Source: Spirulina major PCC 6313
GTDB taxonomy: Bacteria; Cyanobacteriota; Cyanobacteriia; Cyanobacteriales; Spirulinaceae
Length of the DNA: 64,000 nt
Direction of reading: 5' to 3'
Assembly: GCF_001890765.1 (NCBI RefSeq)
Contig: NZ_KV878783.1
Span: forward strand, 4,864,771-4,928,770
Part shown: positions 41,122-51,026 of the stretch, piece by piece
How positions within the stretch are numbered: position 1 is the first letter of the stretch
Layout: the number at the start of each line of letters is the position of its first letter
Notes under the pieces: model-generated
What the model saw: only the letters and a program-made list of their open reading frames with translations
What the model was told of the DNA's origin: nothing
Database searches by the model: none
Position numbers and translations under genes: made by a program

Positions 41122-43521
41122 CTATTCACTCGCCGCCGGAGCATCGGCAGCCGGTTTCGGGGGCTTTTCAATCACAGGGGGGGCTGGCGGTGCGGGGGCG
41201 GGGGCGGGAGCGGGAGCGGGAGCGGGGGCAGCCGCCGGAGGGGGCGCGGGAGCAGCAGCGGGCGGTGGGGCCGGAGTCGGCGGACGCGAGGGAGCCGGCC
41301 GACTCTGGGTGTTTGCCGGTGGACGCGAGGGGGCTGGCTGGCTCGGCTTCGACTCCGTTTGTCGCTTGCGCACATTGTTCGCTGGACTGCTCGCTGGCTC
41401 AGAATTAGAATTTTGAGCGGGACTAGACGGTTGCGATGGACTGGAGGAGGAAGAACCCTGAGGAGCCGAACGATTCGAGGGTGGGGGTTCCGGCTTGGGC
41501 GGCTCTCGGTAGAAACTTTTCTTCGGTTTAATCGGTTCAACTTCGATGGTGGCTTCCCGTCCCCCTAGCTTGTCAGGCCGCGGGGGAAAATCAGCTTTGG
41601 GAATATCATCCACAATGCGTTTCATAAAGGCGTGCCATAGGGCCGCTGCTGTGGTGCTAGCGCCGGATGTGGGGCTGTTGTTATCGTTGCCGAGCCAGGC
41701 CCCGGCCACGAGTTGAGGGATATACCCCACAAACCACAGGTCGCGGTAATCGTCTGATGTGCCGGTTTTACCAGCGACATCACGATCGGGCAGATTCGCC
41801 GCTGTGCCAGTGCCGTAGTCCACGACAGTTTCTAACATCCAGGTCATAATCGCGGTGGATTCAGCATCGATCGCCTGTACAGACTGGCGCTCTGCTTCAT
41901 AGATCACCTCACCATTGCGATCGAGGATGCGGGTAATGCCATGGACGGGGACGTGCTTTCCCTCATTGGCGAAGGTGCCATAGGCGCTGGTGAGTTCGAG
42001 GAGGGTGACTTCGGAAACCCCAAGGGCAAGGGAGTAGGTGGGTTCGAGTTTTGAGGTGATGCCCATTTTTTTGGCCACCTCAATGACGGGGTTCCAACCT
42101 ACTTCGATGAGAGCACGCACGGCCGGAATGTTAACGGAGCGTGTCAGGGCATCAAGCATGGAGATATTGCCCCGATAGGTTTCGTCGTAGTTTTTCGGTT
42201 CGTAGCCATCGACGACGTAGGGCGCGTCTCGATAGCTCTTGTAGGGAGAAAATCCGGCGGCGATCGCCGTTGCATAGACAAAGGGTTTAAAGGTCGATCC
42301 CGGTTGGCGTTGGGCCTGAGTGACTCGGTTAAACTGACCGTTATTCTCTTCACTGTTGTAGTCTTTGCCCCCCACCATGGCTTTGATTTCGCCGGTGGTG
42401 GGGTCAATGGCAACCAGGGCAGCTTGTTGGAAGTCTTGGCTCGAACCATAGCGTTCGGAGATTTCCGCCACGGCTGCTTCGGCGGCGATCTGCCACTCTA
42501 GATCAATGGAGGTTTCCACCGTTAGCCCCCCGGCGGCGAGTTGCTCCTCGGAGAGAATTTCGGGTAGTTTTTCTTGGACGTAGTCGGTGAAGTAGGGAAC
42601 TTGACGATTGAAGCGTTTGGGTTTTTGGGGGTTGAGGGCGAGATCTGAGGCGATCGCTGCCTCATACTCGGCTTGCTCAATAAACCCTTGGTCATAGAGC
42701 CGATTCAAGACGCGATCGCGCTGACCCTGGGCCGCCTCCGGATTTTCCAAGGGTGAATAGGCACTCGGAGCCGGCGCAATCCCCGCCAGCATTGCCGTTT
42801 CCGCCACAGTCAATTCATCAACATCCTTGCCAAAATAGACCCACGCCGCATCAGCGACCCCGTAGGCCCCACTGCCCAAATAGACAAGATTCAAATACCG
42901 TTCGAGGATTTCCTCTTTGCTATAGGCATTTTCAATTTTTTGGGCAATCCGCATTTCCCGGAGTTTACGCATCACCTCTTGGTCTTGGTTGAGGTAGACG
43001 ATCCGGCTCAACTGTTGCGTGATCGTGCTTCCCCCTTCCACCACTTCCCCTGCCCGCAGATTCGCCCAAGTGGCCCGCAAAATCCCCTGATAATCGACAC
43101 CCTTGTGATTCAAAAAGCGACGATCTTCACTGGCGATAAAGGATTGCACCAGGGAGTCCGGAATCTCTTCAATGTCTAATTCTTCATGACTGATCGGGCC
43201 GCGCTCTTGGAGCACCGTATTATCGGCCGCGATCACCCGGAGGGTTTCTTCGCGGTTGTAGGTCATCACCTCATCAACCGATTCTGGGAGGGTCGCTTCG
43301 AGGTCTTGCCACCGTTGATAGAAATAGGCTGACCCTCCACCGATTCCCGTTGCTGTCACGAGAGCCACCCAAATCCAGACCCGTTTGTATAGAGGACGAC
43401 GCGATCGCCCCCCCGCACCCTTTGAGGCGCGAGGCACATTCGGTTTAGCTGTAGCCGGTGTAGAGGATTCCGGTACAGGCATTACGGCTTTTTTTTCAGG
43501 CTTTTGAATAAACTTGGACAC
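41122..43521 (-). CDS. Class A penicillin-binding protein (PBP1A family)
   Basis: The 799-residue protein starts at GTG 43521 with AAGGAG six bases upstream. It has a cytoplasmic tail, one membrane helix (about 47-67), and a glycosyltransferase (GT51) domain with catalytic SEDRRFLNHKGVDYQGILRA (Glu132) and GGSTITQQ. The transpeptidase domain has STFK at 409-412 (nucleophile Ser409), SVN at 462-464 and KTGT. It polymerises and cross-links peptidoglycan outside the cytoplasmic membrane. The last 160 residues are Pro, Ala and Ser-rich low complexity (PAPAPAPAP-type), unusually long, with a GC-rich tandem array in the DNA near 41190-41270. It is more likely a wall-spanning tail than an enzyme part. 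Confidence 0.93.
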   Translation of the reverse strand: MSKFIQKPEKKAVMPVPESSTPATAKPNVPRASKGAGGRSRRPLYKRVWIWVALVTATGIGGGSAYFYQRWQDLEATLPESVDEVMTYNREETLRVIAADNTVLQERGPISHEELDIEEIPDSLVQSFIASEDRRFLNHKGVDYQGILRATWANLRAGEVVEGGSTITQQLSRIVYLNQDQEVMRKLREMRIAQKIENAYSKEEILERYLNLVYLGSGAYGVADAAWVYFGKDVDELTVAETAMLAGIAPAPSAYSPLENPEAAQGQRDRVLNRLYDQGFIEQAEYEAAIASDLALNPQKPKRFNRQVPYFTDYVQEKLPEILSEEQLAAGGLTVETSIDLEWQIAAEAAVAEISERYGSSQDFQQAALVAIDPTTGEIKAMVGGKDYNSEENNGQFNRVTQAQRQPGSTFKPFVYATAIAAGFSPYKSYRDAPYVVDGYEPKNYDETYRGNISMLDALTRSVNIPAVRALIEVGWNPVIEVAKKMGITSKLEPTYSLALGVSEVTLLELTSAYGTFANEGKHVPVHGITRILDRNGEVIYEAERQSVQAIDAESTAIMTWMLETVVDYGTGTAANLPDRDVAGKTGTSDDYRDLWFVGYIPQLVAGAWLGNDNNSPTSGASTTAAALWHAFMKRIVDDIPKADFPPRPDKLGGREATIEVEPIKPKKSFYREPPKPEPPPSNRSAPQGSSSSSPSQPSSPAQNSNSEPASSPANNVRKRQTESKPSQPAPSRPPANTQSRPAPSRPPTPAPPPAAAPAPPPAAAPAPAPAPAPAPAPPAPPVIEKPPKPAADAPAASE

Positions 43522-43665
43522 ACCAACTCCTTAAGTTTCGCGACACCACCAAATCTTGCTACGCATCTAGGTTAACCTGCTTAGAATCGGAGTTACCAGA
43601 TCTAAGATTCACTGCAAATAAACAACAACTGGTGAACGTCGGCGCTTGAAACCCTAGACCAAGCA

Positions 43666-46359
43666 TTAAGGCAAATTATGCTGAATCCCGTACCGTAGTA
43701 AATGCTCTAACCCCATCAAGTGATTGTCCCACACTTTACGGCGATAGGGGGAAGCGATCGCCGCCCCTTGCCACTGCTGCCCTACCCTAGCTCGAAACTC
43801 ACGGAGCACCCGCTGGGCCTGTTGAGCATGGCGTGCCGACGGGTCAGCCGCCAACCGTGCCAGGGCTTGATCCACTTGGGCCGATCGGGTCGCCCAATCT
43901 TGCCAGAGAGGCTGATCCGCAGGCAAGGCCTCCTGTTGCGCCCAATATTGCCATTCTCGCTCTAAGGCGCGATACCGTAACACGGCGGTTTCAAAAGGTT
44001 GGCGATGGGCGATCGGTTCAGACCCTTGCCGCGTGCGGCGACCTTGAGTTTGGCGGAGGGCGGTTTGTAAGTTGAGACTTAAATTTTCCGCCGCAAACAG
44101 GGCATAGCCCCCCGTCGCGTAGTCCCGTAAGTATTGGATCTGATCCAACGTCCCCACCATCGGCAACTGCAACAACCGAATGCCCGGCAGTAATAACGTC
44201 GCACTGCGCACCCCATGGCCGAGCACCGGAGCCGTTAATGTTTGTAGCTCCGTGGTCGTTGTGGCATAGGTCATCGGTGCTAACAGATCAACATAGCCCC
44301 CCTGGAGCCATGCTTCCCAGTTTTGTTGGAGGCGGGTCAGCCGAATTCGTGTCGGCATCGGAAACACAGCGGCGGAAAGGAGCGTGCCGGGGTGTTTTTC
44401 CTGTAACAGGGTGTGGGCCGATTGCACGAAGGTATTAATCTGCTCAATGCGGAATTGAGTCCACTGAGACCAGAGGGGATCGTTGGGGCGAATGGTCAGG
44501 GGATCAACGCCGGTTTGGCGAGAAAATTGACGGCGGGCTTCAAGGCCAAACCCATAGGTTTGATCCAGGTTGGGATCTTGGAACGGGTAGCGGATGTAGT
44601 CGAGTTGAATCCCGTCTACGTCATAGCGGGTGGCAATTTCGTCAATCAGATCGAGAAGATAGGCGCGGACTTCGGGATGGGCAGGATCAAAAAAGACTTT
44701 GCGGGAGTTGACTTGAAAGGGATCGCCCCGGCGATCGGTGGCGACCCAGGTGGGGTTACGGCTGAGGACGGGGCCGAGGTAGTTGTCGGGTTGCCCAAGG
44801 AGTTGATTGTGGCGTTCATTGGCGGCGGCGAAAATCCAGACCCAGGCGTGTAATTCCATGCCGTGCTCGTGGGCGAGTTTAACCGCAGCGGCGAGGGGGT
44901 CCCAGCCTTGGGTGAGGGGGTTTTGTTCGGGGGCGACGGTGCTGGGATAGATGGGGTAGCTGGCGTTGACGGTTTCAAAGAAAACGGTATTGATGCCAGC
45001 GTCAGCGAGGCGGTTAAAGATGCGGGCAAGATCGGCTTCGGAATGGGTGCGGACGATGGTGCCGCGATCAAGCCAAATGGCGCGGGTTTCGGGATAGCGG
45101 ATCGGTTCCTCGGCGGGGAAGCTGTCCCAGAGGTGGCTGTGCAGTTGACGGGTGGCGGCGGCGGCTTGGGGAAAGGATTGGCTGGCGATCAGGTTGACGA
45201 TCGCAGTGAGGCGATCGCGGGCTTCCTGCAAGGTGGGGGAGGCTGGGGCCGGGCTGCGATCGCCCTTGTTCCGAATTTGGGCCACGGTGTCCTGAAACGA
45301 CTCGGTTAAGGCTTGGGATTCAGCGGCGATCATCGCACTTTCATAGCGTTCAAACAGCCGAGTCACGTCGTGATATTGCGCCCGTAAGGAGGCCGGTGCA
45401 GCCGCCAGCATCGTGGCTACCTGTGGGGAAGAGGGCGGGGCCGTCGTCGGGGCTGCTGCTGAAATCGCAGGGGCCGGAGTCGCCGCCGGTCGCCCTCCTG
45501 GGGGAGTGGTGGGCCGTGGTGGGGCTGGGGGATTGGCTTGGGAAACGGTTTGCGTCACGGTTTGAGTGATCGTGTTTGACCCGGTGGCGCAGTTTTGTCC
45601 ATTGCCAAACCCGGAACTGCGCAGCCGCCCATATTGCTGCAACAACGCTTCAAACCAGGCTACATCGGTATTCACGGAGGCCACTTGATCATTGCCCCAG
45701 CGCCAGCCTAAAAAGACGGTTTGATCCGTGGCGACAATCGCCGGGGTTGACCGCTGGGTTTGCCAGTGGGCCAACACCCGGCTCTTGCCATCGGTGGGGA
45801 GAATGGCCGCGCCTTGGAGGGGGGTGGCCAGGGGGAGGGCCGGCACAGGGAGGGTGGCGTTTAATTGCAGGGCTGTGGGGGTGGTGAGGGGAAAGCCCCA
45901 GGTGGCACCGAGGAGGGTTTGGAGTTGGGTTTTGACGGCTTCGGGGGCGAGGCTGCCGGTGTTGCCGGTGGCAATAATTCGTCCGCCTTGCTGGAGCCAG
46001 GCGGCGATCGCCATCCCTTGGCTGGCATTGAGAGCCGATATATTGGCCAGCACCATGACGGCATTCGCCGGTTGAGGTAAACGCTGGGGGTGTAGATCCG
46101 TTCCCTCTAGGACGCAATAGGCCACGTCGAGGGCTTGTAAGCGGCGCGTAATACCACTCCATTGGGTTTGATTCGACGGATCACGAACAACGGTTAAGGA
46201 TAGATCTTGGGCGATCGCTGCTGCGGGCACGGTCATCAACAGCAATGATCCGGGCAAAATTCTTAACACCACACGACGGAGAAATGACCAGCGCAACACA
46301 ACGTTTAACACGGCAATAGTATTGTTGAGGACAATGAGGACCAGCAACGCCCGACCCAT
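43666..46359 (-). CDS. Family 10-like glycosyl hydrolase (GHL10/DUF187)
   Basis: From ATG 46359 the protein has 897 residues; a TTG at 46374 would add five. Two hydrophobic segments near the start, the second ending in VPAAAIAQ, fit an exported protein. The middle holds a Pro/Ala-rich linker and a helical stretch. The GHL10 (DUF187) domain follows from about 430: ETRAIWLDRGTIVRT, AGINTVFFETVNASYPIYPS, ELHAWVWIFAAANERHNQ, and DGIQLDYIRYPF, whose acidic residues are likely catalytic. In other bacteria GHL10 members act on glycans, including peptidoglycan. The last 150 residues are helical and unassigned. It is divergent from the gene at 46456, about 100 bp between starts. Confidence 0.85.
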   Translation of the reverse strand: MGRALLVLIVLNNTIAVLNVVLRWSFLRRVVLRILPGSLLLMTVPAAAIAQDLSLTVVRDPSNQTQWSGITRRLQALDVAYCVLEGTDLHPQRLPQPANAVMVLANISALNASQGMAIAAWLQQGGRIIATGNTGSLAPEAVKTQLQTLLGATWGFPLTTPTALQLNATLPVPALPLATPLQGAAILPTDGKSRVLAHWQTQRSTPAIVATDQTVFLGWRWGNDQVASVNTDVAWFEALLQQYGRLRSSGFGNGQNCATGSNTITQTVTQTVSQANPPAPPRPTTPPGGRPAATPAPAISAAAPTTAPPSSPQVATMLAAAPASLRAQYHDVTRLFERYESAMIAAESQALTESFQDTVAQIRNKGDRSPAPASPTLQEARDRLTAIVNLIASQSFPQAAAATRQLHSHLWDSFPAEEPIRYPETRAIWLDRGTIVRTHSEADLARIFNRLADAGINTVFFETVNASYPIYPSTVAPEQNPLTQGWDPLAAAVKLAHEHGMELHAWVWIFAAANERHNQLLGQPDNYLGPVLSRNPTWVATDRRGDPFQVNSRKVFFDPAHPEVRAYLLDLIDEIATRYDVDGIQLDYIRYPFQDPNLDQTYGFGLEARRQFSRQTGVDPLTIRPNDPLWSQWTQFRIEQINTFVQSAHTLLQEKHPGTLLSAAVFPMPTRIRLTRLQQNWEAWLQGGYVDLLAPMTYATTTTELQTLTAPVLGHGVRSATLLLPGIRLLQLPMVGTLDQIQYLRDYATGGYALFAAENLSLNLQTALRQTQGRRTRQGSEPIAHRQPFETAVLRYRALEREWQYWAQQEALPADQPLWQDWATRSAQVDQALARLAADPSARHAQQAQRVLREFRARVGQQWQGAAIASPYRRKVWDNHLMGLEHLLRYGIQHNLP

Positions 46360-46455
46360 CAAGGTCTGAGGCAAGGGCTGGGGATGAGCGTGTTATTATT
46401 ATGCACATTCTGCACTGCAAGACTTGAACTCACGTGCATTACTGTGGGGTTAGCG

Positions 46456-48426
46456 ATGAAACCAAATGATTATTCTCAATTGCCATCCTCCCCTCACGCC
46501 AACCGGGAACAGTCCTTAGATGACGGATTTCACCTGATTGGTGCATTGCCCCGTTCTAAGTTTGTCCAGCCCACCCCGCCAACCCAGACTCGGCCTGCCC
46601 CCCAGCCTGAGCCTGAGGCATCGGCAGAACCTGAGCTTGCCCCCCGCCGTCTCAATTGGCAAGCGATCGCCATTTTTCTTGTCCTCTGCACCGGAGGCAT
46701 TGGGTTCACCGCCACGGCTCTGCTATTGAAGTCGCCCGCCGTTCCCAACTGCCCCCAGATCTTTTTACCCACGGCCTCGGCTTCCATGCGGCTTTACTGT
46801 GCTCAGTTGGCCGCCAATAAGGGGACTATTCCCGATCTGATGGAAGCCTTGCAACTGGTGCAGAATCTCCCGGTGGATCATCCCCTTTATCCCGAAATTG
46901 AACGCTACACCGAAATCTGGATTGAGGAATTACTGCGCTTGGGGGAATCCACATTTCAAGAGGGCAATTTAGAGGAAGCGATCGCCCTCGCCACCCAAAT
47001 TTCCAGCCAGTTTGATGATCCCACCCTGATTCAAGGCAAAATTCAACGCTGGCAAGAGATTTGGGACGAAGCCGAAGCTATTGAAGCCGAAGCTTTGGCA
47101 CAAATGGATGAAGGGCTATGGGGTCAAGCCTTCCAAACGGCGGCTGGACTGACCAAATTAGAGAATCGCTACTGGGCGACGACCCGGTATGACCAGCTTT
47201 TTGAAACCCTCAATACGGCCCGCGAAGAGAGTAAAAAATTAGATGCGGTGTTTGCCCAAGTTGATCAGGGCGGCCTGGATAATTTACTGGCAGCGATCGC
47301 CACGGCCCAACAAGTGCCCAAAACAAGCTCCACCTATAACGAAGCCCAAACCTTAATCAATCGCGCCAAAGAAAAGCTGGTGGAGTTGGCCATGGTCAAT
47401 CTGCGGCAGGGAAGATGGCAAGCCGCGATGCAGGTGGTGAATAAAATTCCGAGCACCTTGCGGCTAGAGGATGAAATTGCCGACATTAGCACCCTGGCCG
47501 ATGCGGTGTCGGTGGCGAGTTTTGGGACGCAGATTAACTATGAAGATGCGATCGCCACGGCGCGAGAAATTGCCCCTGGCCGCCCACTGTACAACCAAGC
47601 CCAAGAACTGATCAGCCGTTGGCAAGATTCCATTGAAGGCGGCTTAAGTTTAGATGCGGCCATTGCCTTGGCGCGGGGGGGAACCCAAAGCGCCCTAGAA
47701 GCGGCAATCTCCCAAGCCCGCACCGTCCCTCGCAATAATCCCCGCTATGCCGAAGCCCAAGGCTTGATCAATGACTGGACGCGCCAAATCGAACGCACCG
47801 CTGACCAACCGATCTTGGATGCTGCGGCAGAATTGGCGCGTGCCGGTAATCTTGAAGGGGCAATTCAACGCGCTCGCCAGGTGAGTTCTGGGCGGGGTCT
47901 CTACGGGGAAGCTCAAGAACAGATTGATGATTGGCAACGGCAACTCGAACGCGAAGAAGACCGCCCCACTCTGGATCGAGCGATCGCCTTAGCCAATCGG
48001 GGGCAATACCTCGAAGCGATCCAAGTGGCACAACAAATTTCCTCCGGGCGGAGCCTCTACGGGGAAGCCCAGCGGCAGATTGAAGGGTGGCAGCAGGAGG
48101 TGCGGGGCGCAGAACAGCTTGCTCAAGCGACCCAGCGGGCCCAAGCCGGTACACCTGAAGCCCTCCAAGCTGCCATTGCACTGGCGCAGCAAGTCCCCAG
48201 CAATAGCCGCCAAGGGGCCACCAGTCGGCAACGGATCAATCAATGGAGTGGGCAGATTTTGGCGATCGCCCGTCAGCGATCGGGGTCAAGCTTGACTGAG
48301 GCTGTGGCGATCGCCCGCCTTGTGCCCCCCAATACGGCTGCCTATAGTGCCGCCCAAGCCCAAATTGAGACCTGGAATCGTTTGCTCAATCCCTCGGCCT
48401 TGCCGCCCATTCCTGAATCCCCCTAG
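46456..48426 (+). CDS. Membrane protein with tandem helical repeats, unknown function
   Basis: From ATG 46456 the protein has 656 residues. A cytosolic Pro/Glu-rich start (about 30-55) is followed by one membrane helix (LNWQAIAIFLVLCTGGIGFTA), then over 500 residues of helical repeats. These recur with a period near 56-60 residues and share the pattern ALARxGxxxxAIxxARQVxSGRxLYxEAQxxIxxWxxxx; the clearest copies lie about 360-600 (SSGRGLYGEAQEQIDDW, SSGRSLYGEAQRQIEGW). This is a solenoid of the TPR type, likely for binding partners. The family is often labelled chromosome segregation ATPase in cyanobacteria, but no ATP-binding motif is seen, so I do not use that name. Confidence 0.8.
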   Translation: MKPNDYSQLPSSPHANREQSLDDGFHLIGALPRSKFVQPTPPTQTRPAPQPEPEASAEPELAPRRLNWQAIAIFLVLCTGGIGFTATALLLKSPAVPNCPQIFLPTASASMRLYCAQLAANKGTIPDLMEALQLVQNLPVDHPLYPEIERYTEIWIEELLRLGESTFQEGNLEEAIALATQISSQFDDPTLIQGKIQRWQEIWDEAEAIEAEALAQMDEGLWGQAFQTAAGLTKLENRYWATTRYDQLFETLNTAREESKKLDAVFAQVDQGGLDNLLAAIATAQQVPKTSSTYNEAQTLINRAKEKLVELAMVNLRQGRWQAAMQVVNKIPSTLRLEDEIADISTLADAVSVASFGTQINYEDAIATAREIAPGRPLYNQAQELISRWQDSIEGGLSLDAAIALARGGTQSALEAAISQARTVPRNNPRYAEAQGLINDWTRQIERTADQPILDAAAELARAGNLEGAIQRARQVSSGRGLYGEAQEQIDDWQRQLEREEDRPTLDRAIALANRGQYLEAIQVAQQISSGRSLYGEAQRQIEGWQQEVRGAEQLAQATQRAQAGTPEALQAAIALAQQVPSNSRQGATSRQRINQWSGQILAIARQRSGSSLTEAVAIARLVPPNTAAYSAAQAQIETWNRLLNPSALPPIPESP

Positions 48427-48536
48427 GTCGGTGCGTCGCGCCATCAACGGCGATGTGCTAGGAGGCGATCGCTGGGGTGTATAGTAAATGGGAAAAATTT
48501 TTGAGATGCGGGCATTTCCCCATCAACGGCAACCCT

Positions 48537-49166
48537 ATGGCCAAACTTTCCACGGAATTGAATCGCTATTTTTTTGAAGAAGAACGCGCCGAGACAGTGA
48601 AACTCAACGACGTGCTGCTACTGGCCGGTGAGCGGGTTTTTGGCTTTTTATTTGTGATTTTGGCGTTACCCTCAGCCCTGCCAATTCCAGCACCGGGCTA
48701 TTCCGTGCCCTTTGGCCTGCTCATTTTTGTCCTGGCGGTGCAGTTTATGACCGGGTCACAAAAACCATGGTTGCCGCAGCGGATGGTGAATTGGAGCATC
48801 AAAACCAAGCTAGCGCAACGGTTTGTTAAAGCTGGGTTGCCCTGGTTACGTCGCCTCGAAGGGATCAGCAAGCCCCGCTTTACCGCCGTCTGCACGAGTT
48901 TACCGGGTCGTCTCTGGGTGGGCAGTGCGATCGCCCTCATGGCCATTTCAATGATGATCATCATCCCCGGCACGAATACCCTCCCCGCCATGGGGATTTT
49001 TCTCACCGGGATTGGACTCGTGGAAGACGACGGCGCGATCTGTGCTGCCGGTGCAACGGCTTGTATTGCGATCGCGGTGGTCATGGTCTCCGTGATTTGG
49101 GTGTTCTATCGCGGTGGAGCCAGCATCCTCGACATGGTTAAAACCTGGATTACCGGCACACCCTAA
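48537..49166 (+). CDS. ExoD family membrane protein
   Basis: From ATG 48537 (MAKLSTELNRYFFEE) the protein has 209 residues with four to five hydrophobic helices. Marks of ExoD are VFGFLFVILALPSALPIPAPGYS near residue 40, which is the family's strongest motif, VPFGLLIFVLAVQFM, LPAMGIFLTGIGLVEDDGA, and a C-terminal helix AIAVVMVSVIWVFY. ExoD was first described in Sinorhizobium as needed for normal exopolysaccharide and alkali tolerance; the biochemical role is unknown. It lies 110 bp after the repeat protein gene and may be part of the same unit. Confidence 0.88.
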   Translation: MAKLSTELNRYFFEEERAETVKLNDVLLLAGERVFGFLFVILALPSALPIPAPGYSVPFGLLIFVLAVQFMTGSQKPWLPQRMVNWSIKTKLAQRFVKAGLPWLRRLEGISKPRFTAVCTSLPGRLWVGSAIALMAISMMIIIPGTNTLPAMGIFLTGIGLVEDDGAICAAGATACIAIAVVMVSVIWVFYRGGASILDMVKTWITGTP

Positions 49167-49221
49167 ACCCTCACCCCCACCGGAAGCGGTGGACGTGATT
49201 GGCGATCGCGCCTAGCAACAA

Positions 49222-49244
49222 GCAAGGGGCTTGCCGCCCCTTGC
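49222..49244. terminator. Hairpin between convergent genes
   Basis: GCAAGGGGC at 49222-49230 pairs with GCCCCTTGC at 49236-49244 over 9 bp with a 5-nt loop. There is no T run on either side, so termination here is uncertain; it lies between exoD and the convergent gene at 49279. Confidence 0.4.
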
Positions 49245-49278
49245 CAATGAATCGCCATGGATCTAAACCTTGAACGGG

Positions 49279-50172
49279 TTAAATTTCGGCAGCAGCCCGC
49301 TCAATGAGTCGTCGGGCCAGGGTTTGAGTCCCGGTATGCTCGTAGTAATTCGTGGTGACATCCAGAAACGCCGCCAGGTAATCGAGCTTACTATCCGACA
49401 CCTCAATAAACTGCCCTAACTTGCCCGTTACCTTCGCCACGGATAGATCATTCCGGTTCACAAATCCGCCCATCCAACCTTTGACGCTGTCGAAACTCTC
49501 GCCGATAAAGGCTAATTGTTTCGGGGTGCTTTGGCCCGGAATGAGTTTTTTGACTTGGCTAAACACCGCATTATTTTCGAGATCTTGGGGCGAAAGGCTG
49601 TTCAGCTTGGCCTGAGTGCCTTGGATAAAATCCGGGCCAAGGGGAATTAACGCATCAAAACACACCAAGGCGGCCATCCGCATCAGGGATTCACCGCTAT
49701 AGTCCGCGAGGGATTTGACAAAATCGCCGATGCTATCGCCGGGAATGCCGTTAATTTGGCAAAAGGCCACCACTTCGACCACCAGCTTCAGGCAGAGGTC
49801 AATGGTTTGGGCTTTATCGGCTTTGGGGGTCAGGTTGCTCATGAAGCCCAAAAGGGGCACTTTTTCCCCGACTTTATTGGCCAACGCCGCCGCTCCGAGG
49901 GCACTGTCGGCGCTATCGACGGTTTGATAGAGCCAGAGGGCGCGTTGGTAGCCTTCGGATTTGTCGTTAAAGAGCCAGACGGCGCGATCGCCAATCTGTT
50001 TCACCAGTTCCGGATCGGTTTCGCCCGTCACGGTGCGGATTGTCTCCTTAAACCCCACCAGATTGTTCCACTCACCGGGCACGAGAAAATCCAGCGCCTT
50101 GAGGGCACGGACGGTCATATTTTGCTCAGGCAATTCGTCAACAAGTTCAAAAATCGGTTTGCTCATGGTCAT
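49279..50172 (-). CDS. Unknown soluble protein
   Basis: I do not recognise this 297-residue protein. It has no signal peptide or membrane segment and is largely helical, with segments such as PIFELVDELPEQNMTVRALK, NKVGEKVPLLGFMSNLTPKA and TQTLARRLIERAAAEI. No active-site pattern stands out. It starts at ATG 50172 (or 50166). The lipoprotein gene at 50264 lies upstream on the same strand, 91 bp away. Coding is supported by length, consistent frame and start; function is open. Confidence 0.7.
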   Translation of the reverse strand: MTMSKPIFELVDELPEQNMTVRALKALDFLVPGEWNNLVGFKETIRTVTGETDPELVKQIGDRAVWLFNDKSEGYQRALWLYQTVDSADSALGAAALANKVGEKVPLLGFMSNLTPKADKAQTIDLCLKLVVEVVAFCQINGIPGDSIGDFVKSLADYSGESLMRMAALVCFDALIPLGPDFIQGTQAKLNSLSPQDLENNAVFSQVKKLIPGQSTPKQLAFIGESFDSVKGWMGGFVNRNDLSVAKVTGKLGQFIEVSDSKLDYLAAFLDVTTNYYEHTGTQTLARRLIERAAAEI

Positions 50173-50263
50173 CTCTGGAATAAAGGAACAGGTAGAGACA
50201 AAGGAGCGGGCAGGACAGGTTGATCTCGCTCCTCAGCATTCAACATTGGACGCGATGGTGGGG

Positions 50264-50776
50264 TTAGGGACTGTCGAGGGCCGCGAGACCATCGAGGTTG
50301 AACTGTTCAAGCCAGGCTTGGCGATCGCCCTCCGTAAAACTCTCCGCACGGGATTGCACCTTGACTTGAAAGCGATCCGCCACCAGTACCCCCGTTCCGG
50401 TGTTTCCCTGCGCCGCCAACGGATAACCCCCTAGGGTCTCAGCACTGTCGGCGTATTTCTGGGCCGCATCGGGGTTGTTGCGAATGTCAGCGATGGAGAG
50501 CACCGCCACCTCCGTCCCGGCTTGCTTAAGCTTCGCCTGGGCAAACCCCGTTTTTTCTTGGGCGTACACCAGATCATAATCTTCTGCCGGTTGCGGAAAA
50601 TATTGGTTTAAACTGCCGCCACTGACGGCGGTATCTGCCACTGCCGCAGCCCCCGATTGGGTACTTTCCTGTTGGGCTTGGTCAAACTCCGACGGCGGCG
50701 CTGCGGTACAAGATGTTAAGAAAAGTAATACCGCTAAACAAAATGATGTAAACCAGGTACGAGGCATCATAGCCAT
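50264..50776 (-). CDS. Unknown lipoprotein
   Basis: The 170-residue protein has a lipoprotein signal peptide, with the lipobox LLFLTSC (Cys23 from the first Met) cut ahead of CTAAPPSEF. The mature part is polar, Gln- and Ala-rich and begins with a flexible linker; a block QAKLKQAGTEVAVLSIADI then VADRFQVKVQ could be a small beta-rich domain. No family is recognised. Starts at ATG 50776, 50770 or 50767 are possible. It may be co-transcribed with the unknown gene at 49279. Confidence 0.72.
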   Translation of the reverse strand: MAMMPRTWFTSFCLAVLLFLTSCTAAPPSEFDQAQQESTQSGAAAVADTAVSGGSLNQYFPQPAEDYDLVYAQEKTGFAQAKLKQAGTEVAVLSIADIRNNPDAAQKYADSAETLGGYPLAAQGNTGTGVLVADRFQVKVQSRAESFTEGDRQAWLEQFNLDGLAALDSP

Positions 50777-51026
50777 TGAATCCCCTTTGTAGTTATAGGC
50801 AACACCTCCATTCTGCCGTACTCGTTTTGGGTTTTGATTTTTCTTTACTCGAATCTTTTAGGTACGGATTCAGTAGGATAGAAAGCGGAGTAGATAGTTA
50901 AGACGTTGCGTTCGTGGGACGCAAATTGATTTTTTGGGTTGAGTTTGTCATCAATGGAGTGCCATCTATCCGTCTTGATGCCGTTTGGCGATCGCTCCCT
51001 GCCGTTCTCTCATCGTCTCCCAATTT

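Noticed and set aside
46456-48426. Chromosome segregation ATPase
   Set aside because: No Walker motifs and no SMC-like hinge; the name is a database habit.
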